From assembly GCA_963773035.1 (NCBI GenBank), contig CAVYZX010000025.1, positions 62,001 to 126,000 on the forward strand: DNA of 64,000 nt. Direction: 5' to 3'. Each line of letters begins with the position of its first letter. Position 1 is the stretch's first letter. Below are positions 43,523-52,234 of this stretch, piece by piece. The notes below the pieces were generated by a model. It saw nothing but the letters and a program-made list of their open reading frames with translations, was not told where the DNA came from and did not search any database. Position numbers and translations under genes: made by a program. This DNA comes from CAVRXZ01 sp963773035. GTDB taxonomy: Bacteria > Acidobacteriota > Vicinamibacteria > Vicinamibacterales > CAVVIG01.

Positions 43523-45109
43523 ATGCAGTTTCCGATTCTGACCTCGCTGGTCGCTCTGCCGATCGTCGGTGCGATCGTGCTGCTATTCGTCAAAGACGAG
43601 GAGCACCACGAGACGCTGGTCAGGAACGTCGCCCTGATCTTCTCGCTGTTGGTGTTCGGCGAAACACTCCTGCTCTGGAGTCAATTCAACGCCGGCTCCG
43701 CCGACTTCCAATTCGTCGAGCGGCACGCGTGGATACCCTCGTTCGGCATCAGCTACTTCGTCGGCGTCGATGGCATCAGCTTGTTTCTGCTGGTCCTGAC
43801 GGGATTCCTGACGCCGCTGGCACTGCTGAGCGCGTGGGAGTCGGTACATAAGAAGACGAGAGCCTTCTGCATCGTCGTGTTGCTGCTCGAGAGCGCGATG
43901 ATCGGCGTGTTCATCTCGCTCGATCTGTTCCTGTTCTACGTGTTCTGGGATGCGATGCTGATTCCGATGTATTTCCTGATCGGAGTCTGGGGTTACGACC
44001 GACGCATTTATGCCGCGGTCAAGTTCATCCTCTACACCCTGACCGGCAGCGTCCTGATGCTTGTCGCCATCCTGACGCTCGCGTATCTCCATCGATCGGC
44101 GACCAGCGCCTACAGCTTCGATCTCGTGAAGCTCTACGAGCTCTCGATTCCGCCTCGCTTCCAGTTCTGGTGCTTTCTGGCGTTCGCGCTGGCATTTGCC
44201 ATCAAGGTGCCGCTGTTTCCGTTTCACACCTGGCTGCCGGACGCTCACGTCGAGGCCCCGACCGCGGGCTCGGTGATTCTCGCGGGCGTGCTCCTGAAGA
44301 TGGGCACGTACGGATTCGTTCGGTTTGCCTTTCCCCTCTTTCCGCAGGCCGCGGTCGCTTTCGCGCCGTACCTCGCGTTGTTGGCAGTCGTCGGGATCAT
44401 CTATGGCGCGCTCGTGGCGATGGTGCAGCCCGACATGAAGAAGCTCGTCGCATATTCGAGCGTCAGCCATCTCGGCTTCGTCGTCCTTGGGATTGCGGCG
44501 TTGAACATGCAGGGCGTGCAGGGAGCCGTGTACCAGATGCTCAACCACGGCGTGAGCACGGGCGGGCTGTTCCTCATTGTCGGCATGCTGTCGGATCGGC
44601 GGCACACACGGCTGATTGCCGAGTACGGCGGCTTGAAGAAGATCGCTCCACACCTGGTGGCGGCTTTTCTTATCATCACGCTGTCCTCCATTGGCCTTCC
44701 AGGATTGAATGGCTTTGTCGGGGAGTTCCTGATTCTGCTCGGCGCCTTCCAATGGAGTCCGCGCGCCGCGGCGTTTGCGGCGACCGGCGTCATTCTTTCG
44801 GCCACTTACATGCTGTGGATGTTCCAACGCGTGAATTACGGGCCGGTTTCCAACGAGAAGAACGAGCGGCTTCGGGACCTTTCGCCACGCGAATGGACGG
44901 TGCTGGTTCCGATCGTCGCCATGACCGTCGTGATGGGTGTGTTCCCCAACATGTTTCTTCGACCGATGGAGGCATCGGTCAACCGGATGCTGAACCAGGT
45001 GAATCGCGGGGCGTCCGTGCAGATTCAGGCGAATCAGAATTCACAGCCCACAATTGACAAGGCTAGAACTCGTCAGCAAGCCCAGTCGAGCGTCCCACAA
45101 CCTGAATGA
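43523..45109 (+). CDS. nuoM: NADH-quinone oxidoreductase subunit M
   Basis: Antiporter-like proton-pumping subunit, 528 residues. FVGVDGISLFLLVLTGFLTPLALLS, FYVFWDAMLIPMYFLIGVWG with its key Glu position replaced by Asp in FWDAML, KVPLFPFHTWLPDAHVEAPTAGSVILAGVLLKMGTYG and MKKLVAYSSVSHLGFVVLG are standard. The C-terminal tail beyond about residue 495 is polar (Gln/Asn-rich). The stop overlaps the nuoN start. Confidence 0.97.
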   Translation: MQFPILTSLVALPIVGAIVLLFVKDEEHHETLVRNVALIFSLLVFGETLLLWSQFNAGSADFQFVERHAWIPSFGISYFVGVDGISLFLLVLTGFLTPLALLSAWESVHKKTRAFCIVVLLLESAMIGVFISLDLFLFYVFWDAMLIPMYFLIGVWGYDRRIYAAVKFILYTLTGSVLMLVAILTLAYLHRSATSAYSFDLVKLYELSIPPRFQFWCFLAFALAFAIKVPLFPFHTWLPDAHVEAPTAGSVILAGVLLKMGTYGFVRFAFPLFPQAAVAFAPYLALLAVVGIIYGALVAMVQPDMKKLVAYSSVSHLGFVVLGIAALNMQGVQGAVYQMLNHGVSTGGLFLIVGMLSDRRHTRLIAEYGGLKKIAPHLVAAFLIITLSSIGLPGLNGFVGEFLILLGAFQWSPRAAAFAATGVILSATYMLWMFQRVNYGPVSNEKNERLRDLSPREWTVLVPIVAMTVVMGVFPNMFLRPMEASVNRMLNQVNRGASVQIQANQNSQPTIDKARTRQQAQSSVPQPE

Positions 45110-46557
45110 TTGTGAATGTCATGTTCCAGCCTTACCTCGCCATCGTGCCGCTTTGCTGCCTGACGGCGACTGCCATCGCCGTGATGCTGGCAGAAGCCTT
45201 TCGCGCGCCTGGAGAGCGAATGCCGATGGCGCCGCTCGGCGCAATCGGACTCACGGGTGCAGCTATCGCGTCGATCGCATTGTGGAACAGCGACGCGACG
45301 AGCTTTGGCATGGTGGCAGCTGACAACTTCGGCCTGTTCGTCGGTGGAATTCTGGTTATCGTCGGTTTGCTGTCGTTGGCGCTTTCGGGACCGACGGTCG
45401 AGCGCGAAGGATTGCCACAGGGCGAGTACTACGCGCTGATGCTCTTTGCGATCGCGGGCATGATGTTGATGGCCATGGCGTCGGACCTGCTCCTGATCTT
45501 TCTTGCGCTCGAGGCGCTATCGCTTGCCGTCTACGTCCTTACCGGAATCCGACGTGATGTGCCGACGGCAATCGAAGGCGCCTTCAAATACTTCCTGCTC
45601 GGGGCTTTCTCCAGCGCCTTCTTTCTGTACGGGATCGCTTTTACGTATGGACTGACTGGCACGACACGCCTCGACCGGATTGCCAGCATCCTCACTTCGC
45701 AGGCATCGGCGCCGACGCCGCTGCAACTGGTGGCCATCGGCCTGCTGCTCGTGGGCTTTGCCTTCAAGATTTCGGCTGTGCCGTTCCAGATGTGGACGCC
45801 CGATGCCTATGAGGCCGCGCCGCCGGCCGTGACCGGCTTCATGTCGACCGGCGTGAAGGCCGCTGCATTTGCCGCGTTCGTCCGCGTGTTTCTCGCCGCG
45901 TTCTATCCCCTCCGGAGTGAATGGAGTGGCATCGTCATGGTCGTTGCTGCAGCAACCATGATTGTAGGGACCGTCGTTGGTGTCGCGCAGTCGAACGTGA
46001 AGCGCATGCTCGCTTATTCGAGTATCGCGCACGGAGGATATCTGCTGGTGGCACTCGTGTCGGCGAACGAGGCCGGAACGGCGGCAGTACTCTTCTATCT
46101 GCTCTCGTACGCGCTGACCAATCTCGGCGCGTTCGGTGTGATTGCTCTTCTTGATACTGCCCAGTGGCCGAACGACCAGGTCCGGGACTACGGCGGCCTC
46201 TGGAACGAGCACCCGATCCTTGCCGGGCTGATGACAGTGTTCCTGCTGTCTCTCGGTGGATTCCCGCCGACCTCAGGGTTCATCGCCAAATGGTACGTCT
46301 TCACGGCGGCCGTGGATGCCGGGCACTACTGGCTCGCGATCATCGGCGTTCTGACGAGCGTCGTCTCGGTGTTTTTCTACCTGCGCATTGTCGTCATGAT
46401 GTACATGACGCCCACCGAATCGCCCGTTCGAGTCCCCGCGATTCCAAAGCTTGCCGGTGCGGCGCTGGTCGTTTCGGCCATCCTGATTTTCTATCTCGGA
46501 ATTCTGCCCACGCTCGTGCTCGGTTGGGCCGCCGCCTCGATCAGGACGATCCTTTAG
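45106..46557 (+). CDS. nuoN: NADH-quinone oxidoreductase subunit N
   Basis: Third antiporter-like subunit, up to 483 residues. ATG 45106 overlaps the nuoM stop; ATG 45121 (MFQPYLAIVPL) is an equally good start. LIFLALEALSLAVYVLTGIRR, EGAFKYFLLGAFSSAFFLYGIAFTYG, AVPFQMWTPDAYEAAPPAVTGFMSTGVKAAAFAAFVR and VKRMLAYSSIAHGGYLLVALV carry the conserved Glu and Lys residues. It is the last gene of the cluster, followed by a PadR-regulated pair. Confidence 0.98.
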   Translation: MIVNVMFQPYLAIVPLCCLTATAIAVMLAEAFRAPGERMPMAPLGAIGLTGAAIASIALWNSDATSFGMVAADNFGLFVGGILVIVGLLSLALSGPTVEREGLPQGEYYALMLFAIAGMMLMAMASDLLLIFLALEALSLAVYVLTGIRRDVPTAIEGAFKYFLLGAFSSAFFLYGIAFTYGLTGTTRLDRIASILTSQASAPTPLQLVAIGLLLVGFAFKISAVPFQMWTPDAYEAAPPAVTGFMSTGVKAAAFAAFVRVFLAAFYPLRSEWSGIVMVVAAATMIVGTVVGVAQSNVKRMLAYSSIAHGGYLLVALVSANEAGTAAVLFYLLSYALTNLGAFGVIALLDTAQWPNDQVRDYGGLWNEHPILAGLMTVFLLSLGGFPPTSGFIAKWYVFTAAVDAGHYWLAIIGVLTSVVSVFFYLRIVVMMYMTPTESPVRVPAIPKLAGAALVVSAILIFYLGILPTLVLGWAAASIRTIL

Positions 46558-46619
46558 CCGCTCTCTGAAGAACTCAACCAGCGGTTCTTGTCGTCGTGCA
46601 GCGTCTCGCCGGGCCAGAC

Positions 46620-46658
46620 TTGACTTATCGCATTTACTAACTACAATGTAGGCACAAA
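46620..46658 (+). promoter_or_regulatory. Promoter and palindromic operator of the padR gene
   Basis: ttgact and tacaat stand 16 bases apart, a good sigma-70-type pair. The -10 box lies within ctaca-a-tgtag (46641-46651), an 11-base palindrome. The ATG follows the -10 box by 10 bases with no ribosome site, so the transcript is probably leaderless or nearly so. The palindrome is a likely autoregulatory operator. Confidence 0.65.
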
Positions 46659-46999
46659 TGGCTGACGTGCTCGGCTCATTCGAGCAGGCCGTGCTGCTTG
46701 CGATTGTCCGCCTCCGAGAGGACGCCTACGGTCGCGCGATTCTGAAGGAAGTTCAGACGCGCCTCGGGCGCGACGTGGCGGCCGGCGCCGCGCATGCGAC
46801 CCTCGAGCGACTGGAGAGGAAGGGCTTGATCGCCTCTCGGCTCGGTTCTGGCACCGCAGTTCGCGACGGCCGGGCGCGAAGGTTCTATCGTCTCCAGCCG
46901 GCCGGAATGCGCGCGTTGAACGACGCGCGCGCAGCCGTCGATAACCTGTGGCACGGGCTTGAATGGCCCTTGAAAGGCTGGAAGAAGGGATCAGCATGA
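46658..46999 (+). CDS. PadR family transcriptional regulator
   Basis: A 113-residue winged-helix repressor. SFEQAVLLAIVRLREDAYGRAILKEVQTRLGRDV, then AGAAHATLERLERKGLIASRLG (recognition helix region) and ARRFYRLQPAGMRAL (wing) match PadR. The C-terminal helix provides dimerisation. It lies under a palindromic promoter and is translationally coupled to a membrane protein gene. In Acidobacteriota such PadR genes usually precede orphan MacB-like permeases whose N-terminal prefix resembles the next product. Confidence 0.94.
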   Translation: MADVLGSFEQAVLLAIVRLREDAYGRAILKEVQTRLGRDVAAGAAHATLERLERKGLIASRLGSGTAVRDGRARRFYRLQPAGMRALNDARAAVDNLWHGLEWPLKGWKKGSA

Positions 47000-47622
47000 C
47001 GCCCGAACCGTCGAAACGGTCCTCGAGATCCGAGAATCCCCCTCGATGGGCGGATGCCTTGTTGCGGTTGTTGATTCGGCGCGATGACGTCGAGGACGTG
47101 TCTGGTGACCTGCTCGAAGAGTATCGGGAGACGGTGCGACCGGCTCTCGGAGGCCGTCGTGCGGCTGTTTGGTACGTCGCTCAAGTCCTCGGCTTCATCT
47201 CACCTGCATGTTGGGTCCTGGGAGGCGCCCAAGGCGCCGCGATGGTGATCAGGAACGCATTCGACTGGTTCATCCCGACCACCGATTTCAACACGAGATC
47301 GATGGTGACGACGCTCACGGCGATTGCGCTGTTTCTGACGGCGGGATTCTGGGTCGCCTGGCGCTCCGGTTCGTTGCGCAGCGGACTCCTTGCGGGATTC
47401 GTCAGCAGTGCGGCGGCGGCCTTCGTCAGCATTGTCGGCGCGGCTTGTCTTCTCTTTTTCCGGCACGATCAGCAGACTCTCCTCGCGATTACCCATAGCG
47501 GCGGTCTGGGCGAGGTGTTCGAGCTGCCGGTTCTCCTGATCGTGCCCGCAACCTTGGTGGCCGCGATCGGGGCGGTCGCCGGCAAGTTATTGCGAATCGG
47601 CTTTGTCCGGCTGCGCACTTGA
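46996..47622 (+). CDS. Membrane protein with permease-prefix-like N-terminus
   Basis: A 208-residue protein; the ATG overlaps the padR stop. Residues about 15-65 (ADALLRLLIRRDDVEDVSGDLLEEYRETVRPALGG) match the permease prefix segment of acidobacterial orphan ABC permeases. No FtsX/MacB permease domain follows. Instead there are four or so hydrophobic segments (TLTAIALFLTAGFWVAW, SAAAAFVSIVGAACLLFF, VLLIVPATLVAAIGAVAG). The 3' end overlaps the convergent selA by 36 bases. Function unknown; likely controlled by the PadR partner. Confidence 0.75.
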   Translation: MTPEPSKRSSRSENPPRWADALLRLLIRRDDVEDVSGDLLEEYRETVRPALGGRRAAVWYVAQVLGFISPACWVLGGAQGAAMVIRNAFDWFIPTTDFNTRSMVTTLTAIALFLTAGFWVAWRSGSLRSGLLAGFVSSAAAAFVSIVGAACLLFFRHDQQTLLAITHSGGLGEVFELPVLLIVPATLVAAIGAVAGKLLRIGFVRLRT

Positions 47623-49023
47623 ACTCGAGGCCGCTTCCCGAGTTTGCAGCCGCCGAAGTGAACTCGACAGCTCGGCGTCCTGGTGGGGCAGTACCGTCCG
47701 CAGGTCGAGCACGACCCGATCGCGATCGATACGCGCGATAACGGCGGGGTGCAGCCCGCGGAGCTGTTCTTCAAGCGCGGACGCGCTTAAGCCTTCTTTC
47801 TCGAGGGCGATCAACCAAGTCGGAAGATCGACCCCTGGAGCGCTGCCGCCACCCACGGCCGAAAAGCCAGCGATCACGTCGGCCCGCAAACCAGAGCTCA
47901 CGAGCTCCGCCGCCAATGTTGCCGCTCGAATCCGAATCTCCTCTGCAGTCGTCGTCAGCATTCGCTGGACAGGGACGGTGGTGTTCGCGCGGCCTGTGGC
48001 GTACTCGATCAATGTTGCTTCCAGTGCCGCATGCGTCAGCTTGTCGGCGCGCAGGGCCCGCATCAGAGGATGTCGGCGCACGCGGTCGACGAGCGCCTTC
48101 CGCCCGACGATGACGCCAGCCTGCGGACCACCGAGGAGCTTGTCGCCGCTGAAGCAGCAGATGTCCACACCGGCGGACACACTCGAGTGAACCGACGGTT
48201 CCGACCCGACGAGAGGATGCGACGGGTCGGTCAACAAGTGACCGCTGCCGAGATCCTCGGCGATTGGCACCTTGAAACGCTCTCCGAGGTCCACCAGTTC
48301 AGCGAGCGAGGGCCGCTCGGTGAATCCTTCGATCCGGAAATTCGACGGATGGACCCGTAGAATCAGCGCCGTGCGATCGCCGATCGCCGCCGCGTAATCC
48401 GCTGCGCGGGTCTTGTTCGTCGTCCCGACTTCCCGGAGCAGCGCTCCGGACTGCGCCATCACGTCGGGGACGCGAAAGCCTCCGCCGATCTCCACGAGCT
48501 CGCCGCGGGACACGATCACCTCGCGCCCGGCGGCGATGGAGGCCAGCACGAGCATCGTGCCAGCTGCGTTGTTGTTCACGACGAGTGCCGCTTCCGCGCC
48601 GGTGAGACGGCATAAAACGGGTTCGGTATGCGCATCGCGCCGTCCCCGTTGGCCTCCAGAAACGTCGTATTCGAGGCTCGAATAGCCGCGAGCGATCGCG
48701 ATGATCCGGTCGAGTGCAGCATCGGCAAGCGGTGCGCGGCCCAGGTTCGTGTGGAGAATGACGCCAGTCGCATTGATCACGGGTTGAAGCGACGATCGCG
48801 CCCCGCGCTCGAGCTCGGACGAAGCAATGGCTTCGATACGGGCGAGAACGGTGGTGTCGGCCTGGAGCGTCGTGTCGCCGCTTGCGAGCGATTCACGCAC
48901 GACGGTCGCGCCGGTTCGCAGTGCCTCGACAACGGCGGCTGCTCCGAATCGTTGTTCGAGCGCGCGGATCGACGGCTGTTGCCGAAGCTTGTCGATTGAG
49001 GGGATGCGGCGGAAGTCCACCAT
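47587..49023 (-). CDS. selA: L-seryl-tRNA(Sec) selenium transferase
   Basis: PLP enzyme converting seryl-tRNA(Sec) to selenocysteyl-tRNA, 478 residues (family about 460). The N-terminus RRIPSIDKLRQQPSIRALEQRFG binds tRNA(Sec). ATGVILHTNLGRAPLADAAL, YSSLEYDVSGGQRGRRD and VVNNNAAGTMLVL are family motifs, and CCFSGDKLLGGPQAGVIVG contains the PLP lysine. Neither selB nor a tRNA(Sec) gene was seen nearby. Together with an fdhD gene 23 kb away it suggests a selenocysteine formate dehydrogenase elsewhere in the genome; this is inference. Confidence 0.95.
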   Translation of the reverse strand: MVDFRRIPSIDKLRQQPSIRALEQRFGAAAVVEALRTGATVVRESLASGDTTLQADTTVLARIEAIASSELERGARSSLQPVINATGVILHTNLGRAPLADAALDRIIAIARGYSSLEYDVSGGQRGRRDAHTEPVLCRLTGAEAALVVNNNAAGTMLVLASIAAGREVIVSRGELVEIGGGFRVPDVMAQSGALLREVGTTNKTRAADYAAAIGDRTALILRVHPSNFRIEGFTERPSLAELVDLGERFKVPIAEDLGSGHLLTDPSHPLVGSEPSVHSSVSAGVDICCFSGDKLLGGPQAGVIVGRKALVDRVRRHPLMRALRADKLTHAALEATLIEYATGRANTTVPVQRMLTTTAEEIRIRAATLAAELVSSGLRADVIAGFSAVGGGSAPGVDLPTWLIALEKEGLSASALEEQLRGLHPAVIARIDRDRVVLDLRTVLPHQDAELSSSLRRLQTREAASSSSAQPDKADSQ

Positions 49024-49093
49024 CGACAGAATGGTATGCTATCGATTCCCCCAGACGTAAACCGCCGCGTGGGGAGTCCCCCTTAAGTAGTCA

Positions 49094-49507
49094 ATGGCTT
49101 CGGATTCACCAAAATTTCGTCCGACGGAGCGCTTCTGGCCGTACGCCGATCTGCCGGAGCAGCCGACCGACGCGGAACTCGCGTCGCTCGACCCGGACCT
49201 CCAGGAAGCCCTCTTCGGCGCCAAGCCTCGGCCGTTTTCCATTACGTTGGTGTTTCCGACCCTCGATGGTCCCGAGTTCGGACGGGCTCTGGAGCTCGCA
49301 CGAGCCTCGGCGGAATATCGGGAGACCGGTGCAGGCCCTACGTTTCGCCATCGAGCGCGGTTCTGGTCGACCGATGCCGCCCGCCTCCGCGACCTGTTCG
49401 AGATCGTCGGACGGTCGGATTCAACGGAGGTCTTGATCGACGATCGGCCGATCCCGTATGCCCGCGAGCTGTGGTTGCCGCTGGTGTGGTTTCTGATTCC
49501 CCGGTAG
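49094..49507 (+). CDS. Conserved hypothetical protein
   Basis: A 137-residue soluble protein beginning FRPTERFWPYADLPEQPTDAELASLDPDLQEALFG. The middle FSITLVFPTLDGPEFGRALELARAS and the end RELWLPLVWFLIPR look like a compact alpha/beta fold. No signal peptide or membrane segment. It is followed three bases later by the MXAN_5187-like gene, so the two are co-transcribed. I do not recognise a functional family. Confidence 0.75.
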   Translation: MASDSPKFRPTERFWPYADLPEQPTDAELASLDPDLQEALFGAKPRPFSITLVFPTLDGPEFGRALELARASAEYRETGAGPTFRHRARFWSTDAARLRDLFEIVGRSDSTEVLIDDRPIPYARELWLPLVWFLIPR

Positions 49508-49510
49508 ACC

Positions 49511-50092
49511 ATGGCGGCACTCACGATCGATCGCGATTTGCAGCGGCTTGAAGCGGAGCTGAAACGGCTCGAAGCCGAGTACAACATGTACTTTTCGGGT
49601 CGCCTGCCCAAACCACCGTGGGAAACCCGTAATCGAGTCACGGCGATCGTGAAGCAGTACGACCGCGCGTACATCCAGAACACCGGCGACCGGTTTCGCT
49701 TCGCCACCCTGCAGACGCGCTTTTCGATTCTGACCGACCTCTGGGATCGCGGTCTGCGGGCGCGCGAGGAAGGGCGGCCCGGGCCGTTCTCGGTCAAGCA
49801 GAAAGAGACGACCGCCGAGGAAAAGCCGAAGGACCGCATCGTCCGCGAGACGACGTTTCAGGACCCGGTCCACGAGATGGACCGGCTGCAGGACCTCTAC
49901 GAGTCGCTCATCGAGGCCCGGCGCGAAAGTGGCCAGGATGCGGTCCCGTTTCACAAGTTCGCGGAGCTGGTGAAGAATCAGGTGACTAAGCTACGACAGA
50001 GTGGCAGTCACGAAGTCGCGTTTCGCGTGGCGGTGAAGGAAGGCAAGGTGAGCCTCACCGCTCGGGCGCTCAAAGGCGCCAAGAAAACTTAG
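49511..50092 (+). CDS. MXAN_5187 C-terminal-domain-like protein
   Basis: A 193-residue protein rich in charged helices. RLEAELKRLEAEYNMYFSGRLPKPPWETRNRV is the recognisable opening of a domain found at the C-terminus of myxobacterial MXAN_5187-like proteins. The middle (EKPKDRIVRETTFQDPVHEMDRLQDLYESLIEARRESG) and a late FRVAVKEGKVSLTARAL segment follow. Cytoplasmic, no signal. It is the second gene of a two-gene unit and converges with the cold-shock gene. Function is not established. Confidence 0.65.
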   Translation: MAALTIDRDLQRLEAELKRLEAEYNMYFSGRLPKPPWETRNRVTAIVKQYDRAYIQNTGDRFRFATLQTRFSILTDLWDRGLRAREEGRPGPFSVKQKETTAEEKPKDRIVRETTFQDPVHEMDRLQDLYESLIEARRESGQDAVPFHKFAELVKNQVTKLRQSGSHEVAFRVAVKEGKVSLTARALKGAKKT

Positions 50093-50127
50093 AAAGTGAA
50101 ATTGAAAGGGAACAATCGGAAGCGTGA

Positions 50128-50155
50128 AGCCGGGCGCTCCGAAGAACGCCCGGCT
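50128..50155. terminator. Shared terminator hairpin between convergent genes
   Basis: agccgggcg / cgcccggct (9 perfect pairs, 10-base loop). On the minus strand it follows the cold-shock stop by 13 bases and leads into a moderately T-rich stretch. On the plus strand it follows the MXAN_5187-like gene. Confidence 0.7.
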
Positions 50156-50167
50156 GCGCGGGGATGC

Positions 50168-50371
50168 CTAGATCTTGGTGACGTTGCCGGCCTGCGGGCC
50201 TTTGGGACCGTCAACGATCTCGAACTCCACGGCCTGGCCTTCCTCGAGCGAGCGGAAACCGTCGCCCTGAATGGCCGAGTAGTGGACGAAGACATCACTG
50301 CCTCCGTCTCGTTCGATGAACCCGTATCCCTTGGCGTTGTTGAACCACTTGACCTTACCTGTGATGCGCAT
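50168..50371 (-). CDS. Cold-shock domain protein
   Basis: A 67-residue RNA/DNA chaperone of the CspA family. MRITGKVKWFNNAKGYGFIERDGG contains RNP-1 (KGYGFIE) and DVFVHYSAIQGDGFRSLEEGQ contains RNP-2. The C-terminus VDGPKGPQAGNVTKI is standard. An upstream in-frame extension is unlikely to be translated because it lacks CSD sequence. A long leader with a terminator-like hairpin lies upstream, suggesting post-initiation control as known for other csp genes. Confidence 0.97.
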   Translation of the reverse strand: MRITGKVKWFNNAKGYGFIERDGGSDVFVHYSAIQGDGFRSLEEGQAVEFEIVDGPKGPQAGNVTKI

Positions 50372-50472
50372 CGTTCTTCTTCCTGTCTTGCCGGGCCGCG
50401 ACACTACGCTGCGCCCGAAAACCTGCCCGCGTCGGTGCGGGTAAATCCCGCTTCGAGTTCGACCGTGGGCAC

Positions 50473-50499
50473 AAAAAAAGACCGCATAGTGCTGCGGCC
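50473..50499 (-). terminator. Terminator-like hairpin in the cold-shock gene leader
   Basis: On the minus strand ggccgca - gcac - tatgcggtc is followed at once by seven T residues, a good intrinsic terminator shape. No minus-strand gene lies upstream (purH runs rightward), so it sits about 100 bases before the csp start within its possible leader. It may attenuate csp or end a small RNA. Confidence 0.55.
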
Positions 50500-50559
50500 T
50501 TGACCTTACGGCGCCAGGCCCGCCCGGCGTCGAAAGAATGATACCGGACTTTACAGTCT

Positions 50560-52182
50560 ATGCCAAGAGCTCTTCTGAGCGTTTCAGACAAAACCGGGAT
50601 CGCCGAACTCGGACGGGGCCTCGTTGCGCACGGGTTCACGCTCGTGTCCACAGGTGGAACACGCCGCGCCCTGATCGAGGCCGGTTTGGCGGTCACCAGC
50701 GTGTCGGATCTGACCGGGTTTCCCGAGATGATGGACGGCCGCGTGAAGACCCTGCATCCGGCGCTGCATGGCGGCATTCTCGCCCGCCGCGACCGCCCCG
50801 ACGACCTGGCCGCCCTCGAACGGCTTGGCCTCGGTTTGATCGATGTCGTGGTCGTCAATCTCTACCCCTTTTCAAAAGCGGCATCCAATCCGGAAACGCC
50901 GTTCGACGCGTTGGTCGAGGAGATTGACATCGGCGGACCGTCACTAGTCCGCGCGGCCGCGAAGAATTTTCGAGACGTGCTCGTCGTTGTCGACCCGGCG
51001 GACTACCCGCGGCTGCTGTCGGCCCTCGACCGGGGGCCGTCGCTCGACTTCCGTTACGAGCTGATGGCCAAGGCATTCGCTCATACCGCCCGGTACGACA
51101 CGACCATCGCCACGACGTTGCTTTACGTCAAGGTCGGACCGAATGGTCCCGAGCGCGCCGACCTTGCGGACTCCCACTTCCGCCCGACGATCGAGTTCGA
51201 CGGCTCCTTGGCCATCTCCGCCGAGAAGATTCGAGATCTGCGGTATGGGGAAAACCCCCACCAGCACGCGGCATGGTATCGGAAGAAGGGGGACTTGGCT
51301 TTCGGGGCTGACGGCGCGGGTCTCGGTGCCGCTTCGATCCTTCAAGGCCGAGAGCTCTCGTATACGAACCTGCTCGACCTGGACGCGGCGGCCCGGATCG
51401 CCCTCGAATTTCGGGAACCGGCCGCTGTCGTGATCAAACACACGAACCCGTGCGGCGCCGCCGTCGGTCATTCAATCGCCGAGGCTTACGGTCGCGCCCG
51501 CGACGCCGACCGCGTCGCGGCGTTCGGCGGCATCGTCGGATTGAATCGGCCGGTCGACCTCGCTGCGGCTGAGGCGATCGTCTCGACCTTCATTGAAGCC
51601 GTGATTGCTCCCGCTGTCGACGAGGCCGCTCGTCCCGTGCTCGCGAGGAAGGCCAACATGCGTGTGGTCACCGCTCAATTCGATGCCCTGAAGGGACCAA
51701 CGACCGAACTGCGATCGATTCTCGGGGCCATACTTGTCCAGGAACGCGATCGTGTCGTCGAGGCCCAGGAACCGTGGACGCCCACGCTTCCAGACGGATT
51801 CCGAGTCGTCACCAAGCGACAGCCCTCGCCCGAGGAGTGGGAGGCGTTGCGCTTCGCCTGGCGGATCTGCGCCCATGTGAAGTCCAATACAGTCCTCTTT
51901 ACGACAGCCGATCGGACGCTTGCGATCGGCGCCGGCCAGACCAGCCGTGTCGACGCCGTCCGCGTGGCGCTGATGAAGGCGGGATCGAGCTCTCTGGCGG
52001 GATCGGTGGCCGCGTCGGATGCGTTCTTTCCGTTTCGGGATGGATTGGATGCGGTCGCCAGCGCCGGAGCAACCGCAGTCGTTCACCCTGGCGGGTCAGT
52101 CCGCGATGAAGAAGTGATAGCCGCGGCCGACGAACACGGGATGACGATGGTGCTGACGGGGAGGCGGCATTTCAGGCACTAG
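50560..52182 (+). CDS. purH: Bifunctional AICAR formyltransferase/IMP cyclohydrolase
   Basis: Catalyses the last two steps of purine synthesis. 540 residues, slightly longer than the usual 510-530. The N-terminal MGS-like cyclohydrolase domain shows LLSVSDKTGI, STGGTRRAL and GRVKTLHPALHGGILARRD. The transformylase domain starts near residue 205 with LRYGENPHQHAAWY; later come IKHTNPCGAAVG and the catalytic Lys-His region KSNTVLF. The end DGLDAVASAGATAVVHPGGSVRDEEVI is typical. It stands alone, convergent with the PP2C gene. Confidence 0.98.
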   Translation: MPRALLSVSDKTGIAELGRGLVAHGFTLVSTGGTRRALIEAGLAVTSVSDLTGFPEMMDGRVKTLHPALHGGILARRDRPDDLAALERLGLGLIDVVVVNLYPFSKAASNPETPFDALVEEIDIGGPSLVRAAAKNFRDVLVVVDPADYPRLLSALDRGPSLDFRYELMAKAFAHTARYDTTIATTLLYVKVGPNGPERADLADSHFRPTIEFDGSLAISAEKIRDLRYGENPHQHAAWYRKKGDLAFGADGAGLGAASILQGRELSYTNLLDLDAAARIALEFREPAAVVIKHTNPCGAAVGHSIAEAYGRARDADRVAAFGGIVGLNRPVDLAAAEAIVSTFIEAVIAPAVDEAARPVLARKANMRVVTAQFDALKGPTTELRSILGAILVQERDRVVEAQEPWTPTLPDGFRVVTKRQPSPEEWEALRFAWRICAHVKSNTVLFTTADRTLAIGAGQTSRVDAVRVALMKAGSSSLAGSVAASDAFFPFRDGLDAVASAGATAVVHPGGSVRDEEVIAAADEHGMTMVLTGRRHFRH

Positions 52183-52189
52183 CCTTCTT

Positions 52190-52233
52190 CCTTCTAACTT
52201 CTTCCTTGAGACTTCAGGTTTTCAGCAACCTGG
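52190..52233. repeat. One-armed 7-bp-period repeat plus hairpin between convergent genes
   Basis: Units ccttctt, ccttcta, acttctt, ccttgag, acttcag run in 7-bp steps. A hairpin caggtt-ttcagc-aacctg (52215-52232) follows. It fills the gap between the ends of purH and the phosphatase gene. Confidence 0.65.
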
Positions 52234-52234
52234 T

